A stretch of 32,579 nucleotides of DNA, taken from assembly GCA_013151965.1 (NCBI GenBank), contig JAADHF010000135.1, positions 1 to 32,579 on the forward strand, written 5' to 3'. The position numbers and the translations under genes were made by a program. This document shows positions 6,168 through 14,950 of this stretch, piece after piece. Every line of letters starts with the position of its first letter. The stretch's first letter is position 1. The notes under the pieces were generated by a model. That model was not told the DNA's origin, made no database searches, and saw only the letters and a list, made by a program, of their open reading frames with translations. The stretch is from Spirochaetota bacterium (GTDB lineage: Bacteria; Spirochaetota; Spirochaetia; SZUA-6).

Positions 6168-9100
6168 TGAAGGATAATAAAAAACCGGAAGAATCCGCCG
6201 CAGTAAACTTCTTAGGCAGATGGGGCGAATGGGCATCCGTTCATTGGAAAAAAACATTACTGATAGCCCTGGCAATTACGATTATCATGGGAATAGGTTT
6301 TTCATCACTTAAACTCGAGCTGACCTACTATTCGATGATGCCGAAAGCTTCCAGACAGGTAAGGGATTTAAAAAAAATAATCAAAGAATTCCCGGCGGCA
6401 TCATCGATCGTTGTCGTACTGCAGGCTGAAGACAGACACAACAGGGAAGATGCGGAAAAAACCGTTAAAGCGGCAGTAGATAATCTTACAAAAATGTTAT
6501 CCGGGCCCGGATACTCCGATTATGTTTCGCAGGTCGACGGTAAAATCGACCCTGCTTTTTTTAAAGAACACGGGCTTATGCTCTTAAAGGCCAAAGACAT
6601 TAAAAGATACAGAAAGATATTTTCCGATCCCGGGCTTGTTCCCTTCCTTGCCGGCTTAAATAACGACTTCGAAAAGGAGTACTCCGGCAATGAAGAAAAA
6701 CTTTCCGAAGATAAACAGCAGATTACATCACAGTTTAAAGGGCTGAAAGAAATACTTGAAGAAATGAAGAGGTATACTGAAAAACCGGAAGCGGAGAGGC
6801 TGACAAACGCAAAGCTCTCATCATCTATCGATAGATTCCTCTTCGGATCTCCCTACTTCCTGAATCGTGACGGCACCATGGCGCTTCTCTTTATAAGACC
6901 TACATTTACCATTAACGACATGGATATATTTGTTAAGGCCATTCCATTACTCGACAGGGCGATTAAAAAACAGGCATCTTCCCTGCACGTAAAAGCCGGC
7001 CTGACGGGATTAATAGTTGTAGGAAAAGACGAAATGGTCACAAGCGAAAAGGGCCTTGCCGTTTCCACAACAATAGCCCTTATTCTTATCCTCATAATAA
7101 TGATCCTGTCATTTAAAATGTATTCCGCTCCTCTTATATCGGGCATCCCCCTTGTTATCGGGCTTATCTGGACTATGGGTCTGACAGGTTTTGTAATTAA
7201 ACGCCTTAATATCCTCACAGCAATGTACATGATAGCCTTAATCGGCCTGGGAATAGATTATGCGATACATCTTTTAACAACATACGTGCAGGAACGGGAT
7301 GACGGAAACAGCTTTACCGAATCGGTAAAATTAAGCCTTCATAAGAGCGGTGCAGGTATTGTTATGGGTGCTTTAACTACTGCCGTGGCCTTTTTTGCTC
7401 TGACAGTGGCAAAATCTGCAATTGTCAAGGAATTAGGAATTGTTGCCGGTTTCGGTATAATCTGTGAACTGCTCGCCATGCTTATTCTTATTCCGGCCAT
7501 TCTAGGCTACCGCAACCACAGGCTTTTAAAACGGGGAAAAACAGAATCTTCCTTTTTAAACAGAAACAAACTGCAGTACAGAATTGTATCCCTGCTCGGT
7601 ACCGGAATAAAAGCAAAACCGCTGCTGTTTATGCTTCTGACACTTGCAGCAGGAGCCGTTCTCGCCACACAGGCCAACCGGGTTTCCGTAGAGGGAAATA
7701 TGATGAAGATGGAAGCCAAAGGTCTTGAATCCATAGAACTTCAGGATACCATGGTCAGGGAATTCGGATTTGCACCTGATACACTTTCCGTAATAACCGG
7801 CAATATCGAATCGGCAAGAAAAATTACTGCTAAAATGAAAAAGCTGGGTTCTGTAAAGGAAGTGGAATCCATTATCCCCTTTTACCCTTCGCAGAAAGAG
7901 CAGACACGGCGGATAAAAGAGATAAAAGCCTTTAAAAAGAACCTCGTTCTGCAGGCAGGTCTTCCCGGATCAGGGAACACAGGCGGCAAAGCAAGCGGTA
8001 ACACGCACAGAAAAGCAGGTAACAATGCAGGCGGAAATGCAGACGAACACATCAGCAGGGAGAGACTTATTAACGAGCTTAACAGGCTAAAAGACAATCT
8101 TCTGGAAATGTCGGATCTCGCTTACAGCGCGGGGATGGATAAAATCCTCTATGCACTGAATAGTATTACGGGCCTTAATATGGAGGGGAAACAGACAGGT
8201 GAACCGGTTATAGATAAACTCATAAAAAGTATAAACGATACACCGGATGCCATGCGGAATATCGATGCTTTTCAGAAGTATTTTTCCGGGCTGATGCGGC
8301 AAAAACTCCTTAAAATGGCGGATACGAAACGAATAGATATTTCCATGATACCGGATAAAATCAGAAGCGCATACATATCGAAGGATAAGAAGAGTTACCT
8401 CATAAACATAGTTCCCGCACAAAACCCATGGATTACTAAGAACAGGCGGATTCTTCTTAAACAGCTGTCCACGGTTACGGACAGGGCAACCGGCATGGTT
8501 TTAGCAGCCGATCAGATGACACAGATTGCAGAGCATGACGGCATTAAAGCTGCCATAACAGCCATAATTGTAATCTTTTTTCTCCTCCTGTTGGATTTCA
8601 GAAACTTAAAGCTCTCCGTAGTTACCCTTTCTCCGCTGGTGCTGTCTTTCGCATCTCTTTTCGGAATCATGGCGATTGCAGGAATAAAGTTTGATTTTAT
8701 CAACATAATATCCGTCCCTCTTCTTATCGGTATAGGAATAGACGATGCGGTTCATATAAACCACCGCTATCTGCTGGAAGGAAAAGGTCATATAGATACG
8801 GTAATAGAAAAAACAGGAAAAGCGGTTTTCCTTACCTCATTGACCACCGTAATAGGGTTTGCTTCCTTTATTCCCTCTATTATGCGTGCAATGAGAAGTA
8901 CGGGGATTGTTCTTTCCATGGCAATGGCCCTGGCATTTGTCTTTTCCATACTGTTTTACCCTTCGGTTTTAATGCTGATGAGAGAAAAACTCAATATGAA
9001 TATTCTTCCCTGGGGCTATAAAAACAATGGCACTAACAATAACGGTAAAAATCATTACAGGGGAAAAAGTAATAGCGATAATCCAAGGAGACAAAAATGA
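6167..9100 (+). CDS. RND/MMPL superfamily transporter
   Basis: This 977-residue inner-membrane protein has the two-fold RND layout: an N-terminal membrane helix (about 28-48), a large periplasmic loop (about 50-290), five helices, then a second helix (about 485), a second loop and five more helices. Each half carries the conserved acidic motif of the proton relay: Gly-Leu-Gly-Ile-Asp364-Tyr-Ala-Ile-His and Gly-Ile-Gly-Ile-Asp859-Asp860-Ala-Val-His. This resembles the MMPL/HpnN lipid exporters rather than AcrB-type drug pumps. No periplasmic adaptor gene is nearby. The second periplasmic loop contains a Gly/Asn/Lys-rich low-complexity insert (about 603-625), and the C-terminus is an Asn-rich basic tail. 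Start and stop overlap with both neighbours. With the following LolA-like and beta-barrel genes it probably moves lipids or a lipid-linked cargo from the inner membrane. Confidence 0.9.
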   Translation: MKDNKKPEESAAVNFLGRWGEWASVHWKKTLLIALAITIIMGIGFSSLKLELTYYSMMPKASRQVRDLKKIIKEFPAASSIVVVLQAEDRHNREDAEKTVKAAVDNLTKMLSGPGYSDYVSQVDGKIDPAFFKEHGLMLLKAKDIKRYRKIFSDPGLVPFLAGLNNDFEKEYSGNEEKLSEDKQQITSQFKGLKEILEEMKRYTEKPEAERLTNAKLSSSIDRFLFGSPYFLNRDGTMALLFIRPTFTINDMDIFVKAIPLLDRAIKKQASSLHVKAGLTGLIVVGKDEMVTSEKGLAVSTTIALILILIIMILSFKMYSAPLISGIPLVIGLIWTMGLTGFVIKRLNILTAMYMIALIGLGIDYAIHLLTTYVQERDDGNSFTESVKLSLHKSGAGIVMGALTTAVAFFALTVAKSAIVKELGIVAGFGIICELLAMLILIPAILGYRNHRLLKRGKTESSFLNRNKLQYRIVSLLGTGIKAKPLLFMLLTLAAGAVLATQANRVSVEGNMMKMEAKGLESIELQDTMVREFGFAPDTLSVITGNIESARKITAKMKKLGSVKEVESIIPFYPSQKEQTRRIKEIKAFKKNLVLQAGLPGSGNTGGKASGNTHRKAGNNAGGNADEHISRERLINELNRLKDNLLEMSDLAYSAGMDKILYALNSITGLNMEGKQTGEPVIDKLIKSINDTPDAMRNIDAFQKYFSGLMRQKLLKMADTKRIDISMIPDKIRSAYISKDKKSYLINIVPAQNPWITKNRRILLKQLSTVTDRATGMVLAADQMTQIAEHDGIKAAITAIIVIFFLLLLDFRNLKLSVVTLSPLVLSFASLFGIMAIAGIKFDFINIISVPLLIGIGIDDAVHINHRYLLEGKGHIDTVIEKTGKAVFLTSLTTVIGFASFIPSIMRAMRSTGIVLSMAMALAFVFSILFYPSVLMLMREKLNMNILPWGYKNNGTNNNGKNHYRGKSNSDNPRRQK

Positions 9101-9882
9101 AATCTTTTAACCTATTTATTGCCGCTGCCGTACTTATAACGGCAGCCCGGACTTTTAATCCTTACCCTGCAGCAGGCGAAAGCAACGCAGGAATGATTAT
9201 AAAAAAGGCGGATGCACCTTTTATTACAGAAAAAATGTACAGTGTCGGTACACTGACAATCTACCGGTCCGGGAATCCTCGGCCCGGCATGGAAATCGAA
9301 ACCTACTCTTTAAACAGGGGGAATAATTACTACTCTCTTATCATATACAGAAAACCTGCACGGTTAAAGGGCACTGCATACCTCTTAATTAACGATGATC
9401 TATGGGTACGGTTTGCATCGACTGGAAGAGTAAGAAAACTAAGCTCATCGGCGCGGGAAAACTCGGCGGGAGGAAGTGATTTTTCCTACAACGATATGGG
9501 AGAAAGCGGAAAAGGCATGGCCTCGCAGTACAATGCAGAGCTTAAAAGCAGCAGTGTATCCGTAAACGGCAGAAAATGCTATAAAATTACACTTAAACCG
9601 AAAGCCGGCCGAAAGTCCCATTACAGCAAAATAACGGCATTTATCGACAGAGAAAATTTTCACTATTTAAAAATAGACTACTATAAGAATAATGCAAATA
9701 TCAAGAGTTTACTCTTCTCCGATTACCGTGCTGTAAACGGAAGAGACTATCCCTTTAAAATGGTAATGGAAAGCCATATAAGACCCACAAAAACAGAGAT
9801 AATAACCGGGAAGATAGATTTAAACAGCCCGAAGGTTAAGGATTCCATTTTTACGGTATCCTATCTTAAGAGAATCCGGTAG
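9097..9882 (+). CDS. Outer membrane lipoprotein-sorting (LolA-like) periplasmic protein
   Basis: This 261-residue protein has a signal peptide (first about 25 residues). A LolA/VioE-type beta-rich domain follows, with alternating strands such as Tyr-Ser-Leu-Ile-Ile-Tyr-Arg-Lys-Pro-Ala-Arg-Leu-Lys-Gly-Thr-Ala-Tyr. The family signature Asn-Asp-Asp-Leu-Trp-Val-Arg-Phe-Ala-Ser-Thr-Gly-Arg-Val-Arg-Lys-Leu is present at about 98-115. Proteins of this kind have a hydrophobic half-barrel that binds acyl chains. They commonly accompany RND/MMPL exporters, and here the ATG overlaps the RND stop (ATGA, 9097-9100). It is probably the periplasmic carrier between the RND pump and the outer-membrane barrel encoded 9 bases downstream. 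Confidence 0.85.
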   Translation: MKSFNLFIAAAVLITAARTFNPYPAAGESNAGMIIKKADAPFITEKMYSVGTLTIYRSGNPRPGMEIETYSLNRGNNYYSLIIYRKPARLKGTAYLLINDDLWVRFASTGRVRKLSSSARENSAGGSDFSYNDMGESGKGMASQYNAELKSSSVSVNGRKCYKITLKPKAGRKSHYSKITAFIDRENFHYLKIDYYKNNANIKSLLFSDYRAVNGRDYPFKMVMESHIRPTKTEIITGKIDLNSPKVKDSIFTVSYLKRIR

Positions 9883-9891
9883 GAGGATATT

Positions 9892-11205
9892 ATGAGGCAG
9901 ATATCGATAAGACTTACATTTTTTGTACTTTTCCTGGCCGCCTTTATAGAATCTGGTATCCCCGAAACATCGGTATCCGGAAATACGGAATTCACCGCGA
10001 CCATTCTGCCGGTAACAGAATATACAGGAGACAGGTTCAGCGGTGTTCTTAACCCCGGCAACATGATGGACCTTCACGATATCACCCTTGCTGTCGGTTT
10101 TACAGCGAAGATATCCGAAGAAAACGATTACGGGGCCTTCGATTTCTGGTTTTCGGTCGAACCCTTAAAAATACCGAATCTGCTCCTTTCGATTACAGCC
10201 GGCAATCCCGAAGAGAATTCCGCCCTGGCCGAAGTATTAAAATATTCGGACTACAACTTTTCCGGTCTTAAAATCCTTAAGGCAAGCATAAACTGGTATA
10301 TAACTGATTCATTTACGGCAACCGCCGGAAGGCAGGATCTGTTCAGCGGTTACGGCTACGGATGGAACCCGATCGGCTTTGCCGGTACATCAAAAAATCC
10401 GTTTAACCCCAAAGCCGGACCGGCCGGAGTCGATGCGGTTACTCTGGAGTTTAACGGAGGAAATACGATAACAGCCAGAGCATCCGGTATTTACAGACCT
10501 GAAAATTATGCGGCCGGAATAGATTATAAAGATTTACAAGGATTTGCGGAACTGATCTTCTCTTTTCCCCTGATAGATATAACCATAGACGGGTTGTACA
10601 ATTATGTCCCCGAAGGCACCGTAAATTCCTTTGTTCCCTCAGCGGGAACAGGATTTATGCTCGACGCAGGAGGTATCGGCATCTACGGCGAAGGAGCCTT
10701 GCTCGACGGCAGCAGAATAAAATACCCGGATGCCAATGGCAAACTCACATTAAAAACCACTCTGCAGTTTAATGCACTGGCAGGACTTCAGTACACTTTT
10801 CCCTGGAATATGAATATTATTGCAGAGTATTACTACAATGGCGAAGGTTTCAGCCTTACAGAGAGGCAGAATTATTACAACCTTATACAGGCCTACGGAA
10901 GCAGCTACCTGCCTGCCGGTACTGCATCGATGATGCGCCCCGGTTACTTTTCGCACCATTATATTCTGATCTATCTGATGCAGCCCATATACAGTATAAA
11001 CACAAATGTATCCCTCTCGATTCTTTTTTCTCCCGATTCATGGGGGTTAAGTATTATGCCTTTATTCAGTTTCGAAGCTTCCGGAAATATTACAATAGAG
11101 GGAAGCTACTTAGGATTTACAGGTGTCAAGGATAATTACTACAGCGAAGCTTATTTTCTACCTGTAAAAAACATGGTGCAGCTAAAGTTAAAGTATTCAT
11201 TTTAA
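9892..11205 (+). CDS. Outer-membrane beta-barrel protein
   Basis: This 437-residue protein has a signal peptide (about 1-25) and then alternating amphipathic strands with many Gly, Tyr, Asn and aromatic residues. It ends in Leu-Lys-Leu-Lys-Tyr-Ser-Phe, a typical terminal strand with C-terminal phenylalanine for BAM recognition. The start is supported by AGGAGG (9884-9889). Barrels of similar size are found with RND and LolA-like genes in lipid-export clusters (the DUF1302/DUF1329-type arrangement), but I cannot assign this one to a named family by eye. It closes the operon. The inferred role is the outer-membrane acceptor or channel of the export system. Confidence 0.75.
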   Translation: MRQISIRLTFFVLFLAAFIESGIPETSVSGNTEFTATILPVTEYTGDRFSGVLNPGNMMDLHDITLAVGFTAKISEENDYGAFDFWFSVEPLKIPNLLLSITAGNPEENSALAEVLKYSDYNFSGLKILKASINWYITDSFTATAGRQDLFSGYGYGWNPIGFAGTSKNPFNPKAGPAGVDAVTLEFNGGNTITARASGIYRPENYAAGIDYKDLQGFAELIFSFPLIDITIDGLYNYVPEGTVNSFVPSAGTGFMLDAGGIGIYGEGALLDGSRIKYPDANGKLTLKTTLQFNALAGLQYTFPWNMNIIAEYYYNGEGFSLTERQNYYNLIQAYGSSYLPAGTASMMRPGYFSHHYILIYLMQPIYSINTNVSLSILFSPDSWGLSIMPLFSFEASGNITIEGSYLGFTGVKDNYYSEAYFLPVKNMVQLKLKYSF

Positions 11206-11249
11206 CCGGGAACAGAATCCGCACTATGATCTATAGCAAATATTCCCTG

Positions 11250-12146
11250 TCAAAGCACGGCTTCCAATACATCCCTGTCAACGGGAGGTGTGCCTCCCCT
11301 CTGAGATGCGACCCATGATGCATAGCGGTTACAGTAGTCATTAATCTTTTCAAGCGGCGTACCCTTAAGAAGATGATGGGTTAAAGCGGCTGTAAATGCA
11401 TCACCGGCTCCGACTGTATCCTTAACCTTTACAGTAAACCCATCATGATGTACAACCTCATCAGGAGAAACGAGAATACTTCCCTTTTCTCCCAGAGTTA
11501 AACATATCAGATCCAGATTGTACCGTTTAAGCAGTTCCATGCACTTTTTTTCCGGTTCCGTCTGCACCTTTAGTTTCAGGAGATTTACCATGGTATCGAT
11601 TTCCTCTCTGTTAAGCTTTAAAACATCTGCAAGCTCGAGAGATTTCTTAACGATATCTCCGGAGTAAAATAACTGCCGCAGATTGATATCGAATACAAGT
11701 ACCGCATCTCTGCGCACGGATTCTAAGAATTTCAATATGGTTCCCCGCGCCTCTTCGGACCTCTGGCCTAAAGAACCAAAACAGACTGCATCTGCATAGG
11801 AAGCCAGACTTTTTAAATTATCATTCCATGCGGTATAATCCCATGCGGCATCTTCTATAATCTTATAATCGGGAATTCCGTATGCATCGAGGGAAACCTC
11901 TACGGTTCCGGTCGAATGCACCGGATCAATCTGGAGGTAGCGGGTTTTAATACCAAGGCCCCTTAAACGTTCCAGTATATCTTTACCCGGACCGTCGGAA
12001 CCCACTCTGCTTACCGGAATTCCGTTATTGCCCAGAACAGAAGCATGGTATGCAAAATTGGCAGGTGCCCCGCCTAACTCTCTGCGGCCGGCAAAACAAT
12101 CCCACAATATTTCACCGATACCAACTATCACTCTGCCTTCAGCCAT
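11250..12146 (-). CDS. PfkB family carbohydrate kinase (fructokinase/ribokinase type)
   Basis: This 298-residue kinase has the family sugar-binding motif Gly-Gly-Ala-Pro-Ala-Asn-Phe-Ala at 25-32. It also has Asp-Ile-Asn-Leu-Arg at 153-157, Leu-Asn-Arg-Glu-Glu at 178-182, and the C-terminal signature Asp-Thr-Val-Gly-Ala-Gly-Asp-Ala-Phe at 243-251 with catalytic base Asp249. The start Ile-Gly-Glu-Ile-Leu-Trp-Asp is typical of fructokinase-like members (Gly-Glu-Ile-Leu-Trp-Asp). It would phosphorylate a furanose sugar with ATP in the cytoplasm; fructose is the best guess. It is a single-gene unit, divergent from the MFS gene and convergent with the barrel gene. A 15-base palindrome lies 26 bases upstream of its start. 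Confidence 0.9.
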   Translation of the reverse strand: MAEGRVIVGIGEILWDCFAGRRELGGAPANFAYHASVLGNNGIPVSRVGSDGPGKDILERLRGLGIKTRYLQIDPVHSTGTVEVSLDAYGIPDYKIIEDAAWDYTAWNDNLKSLASYADAVCFGSLGQRSEEARGTILKFLESVRRDAVLVFDINLRQLFYSGDIVKKSLELADVLKLNREEIDTMVNLLKLKVQTEPEKKCMELLKRYNLDLICLTLGEKGSILVSPDEVVHHDGFTVKVKDTVGAGDAFTAALTHHLLKGTPLEKINDYCNRYASWVASQRGGTPPVDRDVLEAVL

Positions 12147-12171
12147 TTTCTTTAACTCCCCGCCTGCATAT

Positions 12172-12186
12172 GTTCCGTTACGGAAC
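12172..12186 (-). promoter_or_regulatory. Palindrome upstream of the sugar kinase (candidate operator)
   Basis: GTTCCGT and ACGGAAC form a perfect 7-bp inverted repeat around a single central T, 26 bases before the kinase start and in the divergent intergenic region shared with the MFS gene. The size and position suit a repressor site, but no cognate regulator is adjacent. Confidence 0.35.
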
Positions 12187-12317
12187 TTAATTCTTTCCTT
12201 ACGATTCTATTCTGCATATAATCCGCGCGGCTGCAAACAAATTTATAAACTATTAGGTTGCAATATATGTTTTTTTAATTTAGGCTTACGCCTTATATTT
12301 GCTTATAAAAAGTACAT

Positions 12318-13541
12318 ATGAAAGAAAAACTGCGAAGAAAGTATATCACTCCCTTTTTACTGTTGTGGCAGGGTCAGCTTGTCTCCGCCTTCGGTGATGT
12401 TGCATACGAGATAGCTCTCGGTTTCTGGGTATTGGCCGTTACAGGTTCTACGGCCCTCATGGGTTCGCTTATGGCAGCCTCTGCTGTTCCGCGTGTAATA
12501 CTTTCCCCCTTTGCAGGGGTATGGGTGGACAGGCTTGACAGAAAATGGATTCTGGTAACCGCGGATTTTATTCGGGGTCTGGCTGTAGTTCTTGTAGCTT
12601 TAACTGCGTACTTCGGTACGATTAAAATATGGATGGTGTTTGTCGCCGGAATTATTATAGGTATTGGAGCGGCTTTTTTTAACCCGGCGGTTTCCTCGAT
12701 TATTCCTGATATAGTGATCAAAGACAAACTTGTAAGAGCAAACTCTCTCATCTCGATGACATATACCGGGTCAAATATAGTGGGCAGCACGGCAGGCGGT
12801 TTCCTGTATGTAATTCTAGGAGCTCCGTTAATGTTTATGGTTAATGGTATTTCCTATATCTTTTCATCTATCACGGAAATATTTATTAAGGTTCCCTCCG
12901 TTCATCATCCGGGCGGAAAAAAACGCTTTTTTGAAGATATGAAAGAGGGCTTAATCTTTACAGCACGCGTAAAAGGCCTTGGTCTCCTCTTCGTTGTTGC
13001 TGCATTCCTCAATTTTTTTGCTCATGTAGCCTTTATTCTTATTCTTCCCCTGTTTCAAAGAACAGAAAGTCTCGGCCCTGCAATGTACGGAATTGTTATG
13101 GCAGCTCTTACCGCCGGAATGTTTGCGGGGATGATATTTACGGCGGTTTACAATATTAAAGAGGATAAACGGTTCGGCTATTTAATTATAAGTCTTTTAT
13201 TAATGTCTGCAAGCTGGGGATTTTTCCCTATAAAGATCAATGTGATTTTAATGTCTGTCCTGATTTTTACCGGAGGTTTTTTTAATTCCATTATCAATGT
13301 CCTTATTTACTCGATTATACAGATATCCGTTCCGCAGAACATGTTAGGCAAGGTTATGGGATTTCTGAATACATTATCGTTAAGTTTAACTCCCATTGCC
13401 ATGGCAACGGGAGGTGTATTGGGAGAGTTTTTCTCCATAAAAATTATTATATCCCTTTCATTCTTCATTATGGGGATTGTTAGTTTTCCTCTTGTTTTTT
13501 CCAAAAGTCTTCGCCGTTTTATAACGGGCAGGGGTTTATAA
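12318..13541 (+). CDS. MFS transporter (MFS_3/EntS-like exporter)
   Basis: This 407-residue protein has twelve predicted membrane segments. It has the motif Ser-Pro-Phe-Ala-Gly-Val-Trp-Val-Asp-Arg-Leu-Asp-Arg-Lys-Trp between helices 2 and 3, the MFS motif A of the MFS_3 group (EntS and macrolide-efflux type proteins). The start Phe-Leu-Leu-Leu-Trp-Gln-Gly-Gln-Leu-Val-Ser-Ala-Phe-Gly is also typical of this group. It probably exports a small molecule by proton antiport; the substrate is unknown. The ATG at 12318 has no evident Shine-Dalgarno sequence. The gene stands alone, with its own intergenic region on each side. Confidence 0.85.
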   Translation: MKEKLRRKYITPFLLLWQGQLVSAFGDVAYEIALGFWVLAVTGSTALMGSLMAASAVPRVILSPFAGVWVDRLDRKWILVTADFIRGLAVVLVALTAYFGTIKIWMVFVAGIIIGIGAAFFNPAVSSIIPDIVIKDKLVRANSLISMTYTGSNIVGSTAGGFLYVILGAPLMFMVNGISYIFSSITEIFIKVPSVHHPGGKKRFFEDMKEGLIFTARVKGLGLLFVVAAFLNFFAHVAFILILPLFQRTESLGPAMYGIVMAALTAGMFAGMIFTAVYNIKEDKRFGYLIISLLLMSASWGFFPIKINVILMSVLIFTGGFFNSIINVLIYSIIQISVPQNMLGKVMGFLNTLSLSLTPIAMATGGVLGEFFSIKIIISLSFFIMGIVSFPLVFSKSLRRFITGRGL

Positions 13542-13651
13542 GGAATTCCTGCCGGAGTATTTTTCGGGCATTAGCTCCCTTTTATTTCAACCTTTCAAAA
13601 ATTCCGTATTGCAGAAGATTATAAGTTCGACATCATTTTTAATGATTCGGT

Positions 13652-13680
13652 TTGACAAACAAAAAGTAAAGGCCTAAAAT
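13652..13680 (+). promoter_or_regulatory. Strong sigma-70-type promoter of the nucleoside-transport operon
   Basis: TTGACA (13652-13657), exactly 17 bases, then TAAAAT (13675-13680): a near-consensus promoter about 34 bases before the binding-protein start. AGGAGG at 13701-13706 is the ribosome-binding site. Confidence 0.6.
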
Positions 13681-13713
13681 TAATTTTAAAATTTTATTTA
13701 AGGAGGCAGGTTG

Positions 13714-14883
13714 ATGAAAATAAAAAGGGTTTTCATCGTTCTTGTAATAATCTTACAGGTAATGGCACTTTATGCCGGCGGTAAAAAAGAGCAACAGGCC
13801 AAAGCCAAATCAGGAAAAATTAAGATTGGTCTTGTAACCGATGTAGGCGGACGGGGAGACAGATCGTTTAACGATTCAGCTCTGCGCGGATTAGAAACAT
13901 GGGCGGCAAAGCTTAAATATGTAAAAGGCGGAGGTTATGCGGAGCTCTCTACGTCAGCTTATGATTCAAGCATACCCGGAGATTTAAAAAGTGAAAACAT
14001 TAAACCTTTGGATATTACACCGATTGTCCTTGAATCGAAGGCAAAGGAAGATTATGTTCCTAACATAACTACTCTTGTGGAGCAGGAGAACGCTAAACTT
14101 GTAATTGGTGTGGGTTTTATGCTTGCGGGTGCTATCGGTGAAGTGGCTCAAACACACCCAAATACAAAGTTTATGTTAATTGATGCTGTTCCTATAGATG
14201 CGAGCGGAAAAGCTGTAAATCTTCCGAATGTGGTAAGTTACCTGTTTAAAGAGAATGAATGCGGATTCCTGGCAGGGGCAATTGCAGGTTATGCAACAAA
14301 AACCGGTAAAATCGGATATATCGGCGGGATGAAAATACCTCCTGTTTTAAGATACGAAGCAGGTTTTAGAGCAGGTGTTAAAACTACAAATCCAAAAGCA
14401 AAGATTATAGGACTCTACACGGGAAGTTTTACCGAACCGGCACTTGGCAAAAGTGCAGCCGAGTCCGAAATAGCACAGGATGCGGATGTCCTGTTTCATG
14501 CAGCCGGTGCTACCGGTAATGGCATGTTCCAGGCGATCTGTGAAAGGGGTGCACCGTATTGGGGTATAGGAGTAGATGTGGATATGGGTCTCGATCCGAA
14601 CCTCTGCCCTGACAGGACGCTTACTTCTGCCATGAAGCATGTAGATTATGCTACATATCTTGCAGTTAGAAGTATTGTTGACAATTCTTTTAAAAGCGGA
14701 ATTATAACTATGGCGCTAAAAGACGGTGGTGTAGGATACGCTCCGGATCATGTAAAAGATGCTCTTTCAGGTACTCAGATCAAAAAGATCGGGCATCTTA
14801 AACAGATGATAATTGATAAAGAAATTACCATACCTGAGGATCCGGCCAAGGTGCAGGCGTGGTCTCCGCCGTCATCTTTCTAA
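13714..14883 (+). CDS. BMP/PnrA-like nucleoside-binding protein of an ABC importer
   Basis: This 389-residue protein has a signal peptide that ends Leu-Tyr-Ala followed by Gly-Gly-Lys-Lys-Glu. No lipobox cysteine is present, unlike most PnrA proteins. The mature part is a type I periplasmic-binding fold of the BMP family: Lys-Ile-Gly-Leu-Val-Thr-Asp-Val-Gly-Gly-Arg-Gly-Asp-Arg-Ser-Phe-Asn near the start, a purine-nucleoside-receptor pattern, and later Gly-Ala-Thr-Gly-Asn-Gly-Met-Phe-Gln and Gly-Ile-Gly-Val-Asp-Val-Asp. I chose the ATG at 13714 (7 bases after AGGAGG) over the TTG at 13711. Three transporter subunit genes follow after a leaky-looking terminator. The predicted substrate class is purine or other nucleosides; this is inferred from family. 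Confidence 0.88.
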   Translation: MKIKRVFIVLVIILQVMALYAGGKKEQQAKAKSGKIKIGLVTDVGGRGDRSFNDSALRGLETWAAKLKYVKGGGYAELSTSAYDSSIPGDLKSENIKPLDITPIVLESKAKEDYVPNITTLVEQENAKLVIGVGFMLAGAIGEVAQTHPNTKFMLIDAVPIDASGKAVNLPNVVSYLFKENECGFLAGAIAGYATKTGKIGYIGGMKIPPVLRYEAGFRAGVKTTNPKAKIIGLYTGSFTEPALGKSAAESEIAQDADVLFHAAGATGNGMFQAICERGAPYWGIGVDVDMGLDPNLCPDRTLTSAMKHVDYATYLAVRSIVDNSFKSGIITMALKDGGVGYAPDHVKDALSGTQIKKIGHLKQMIIDKEITIPEDPAKVQAWSPPSSF

Positions 14884-14903
14884 TCTTTATATCAGATTAA
14901 TGT

Positions 14904-14935
14904 TTCAGGGTGGGGATACTCACCCTGAATTTTTA
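14904..14935 (+). terminator. Intrinsic terminator/attenuator after the nucleoside-binding protein
   Basis: TTCAGGGTG (14904-14912) pairs perfectly with CACCCTGAA (14921-14929) around an 8-base loop and is followed by TTTTTATT. It lies between the binding-protein gene and the ATPase gene, so it probably reduces expression of the membrane subunits relative to the binding protein. Confidence 0.7.
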
Positions 14936-14950
14936 TTACAATAAATTTAA

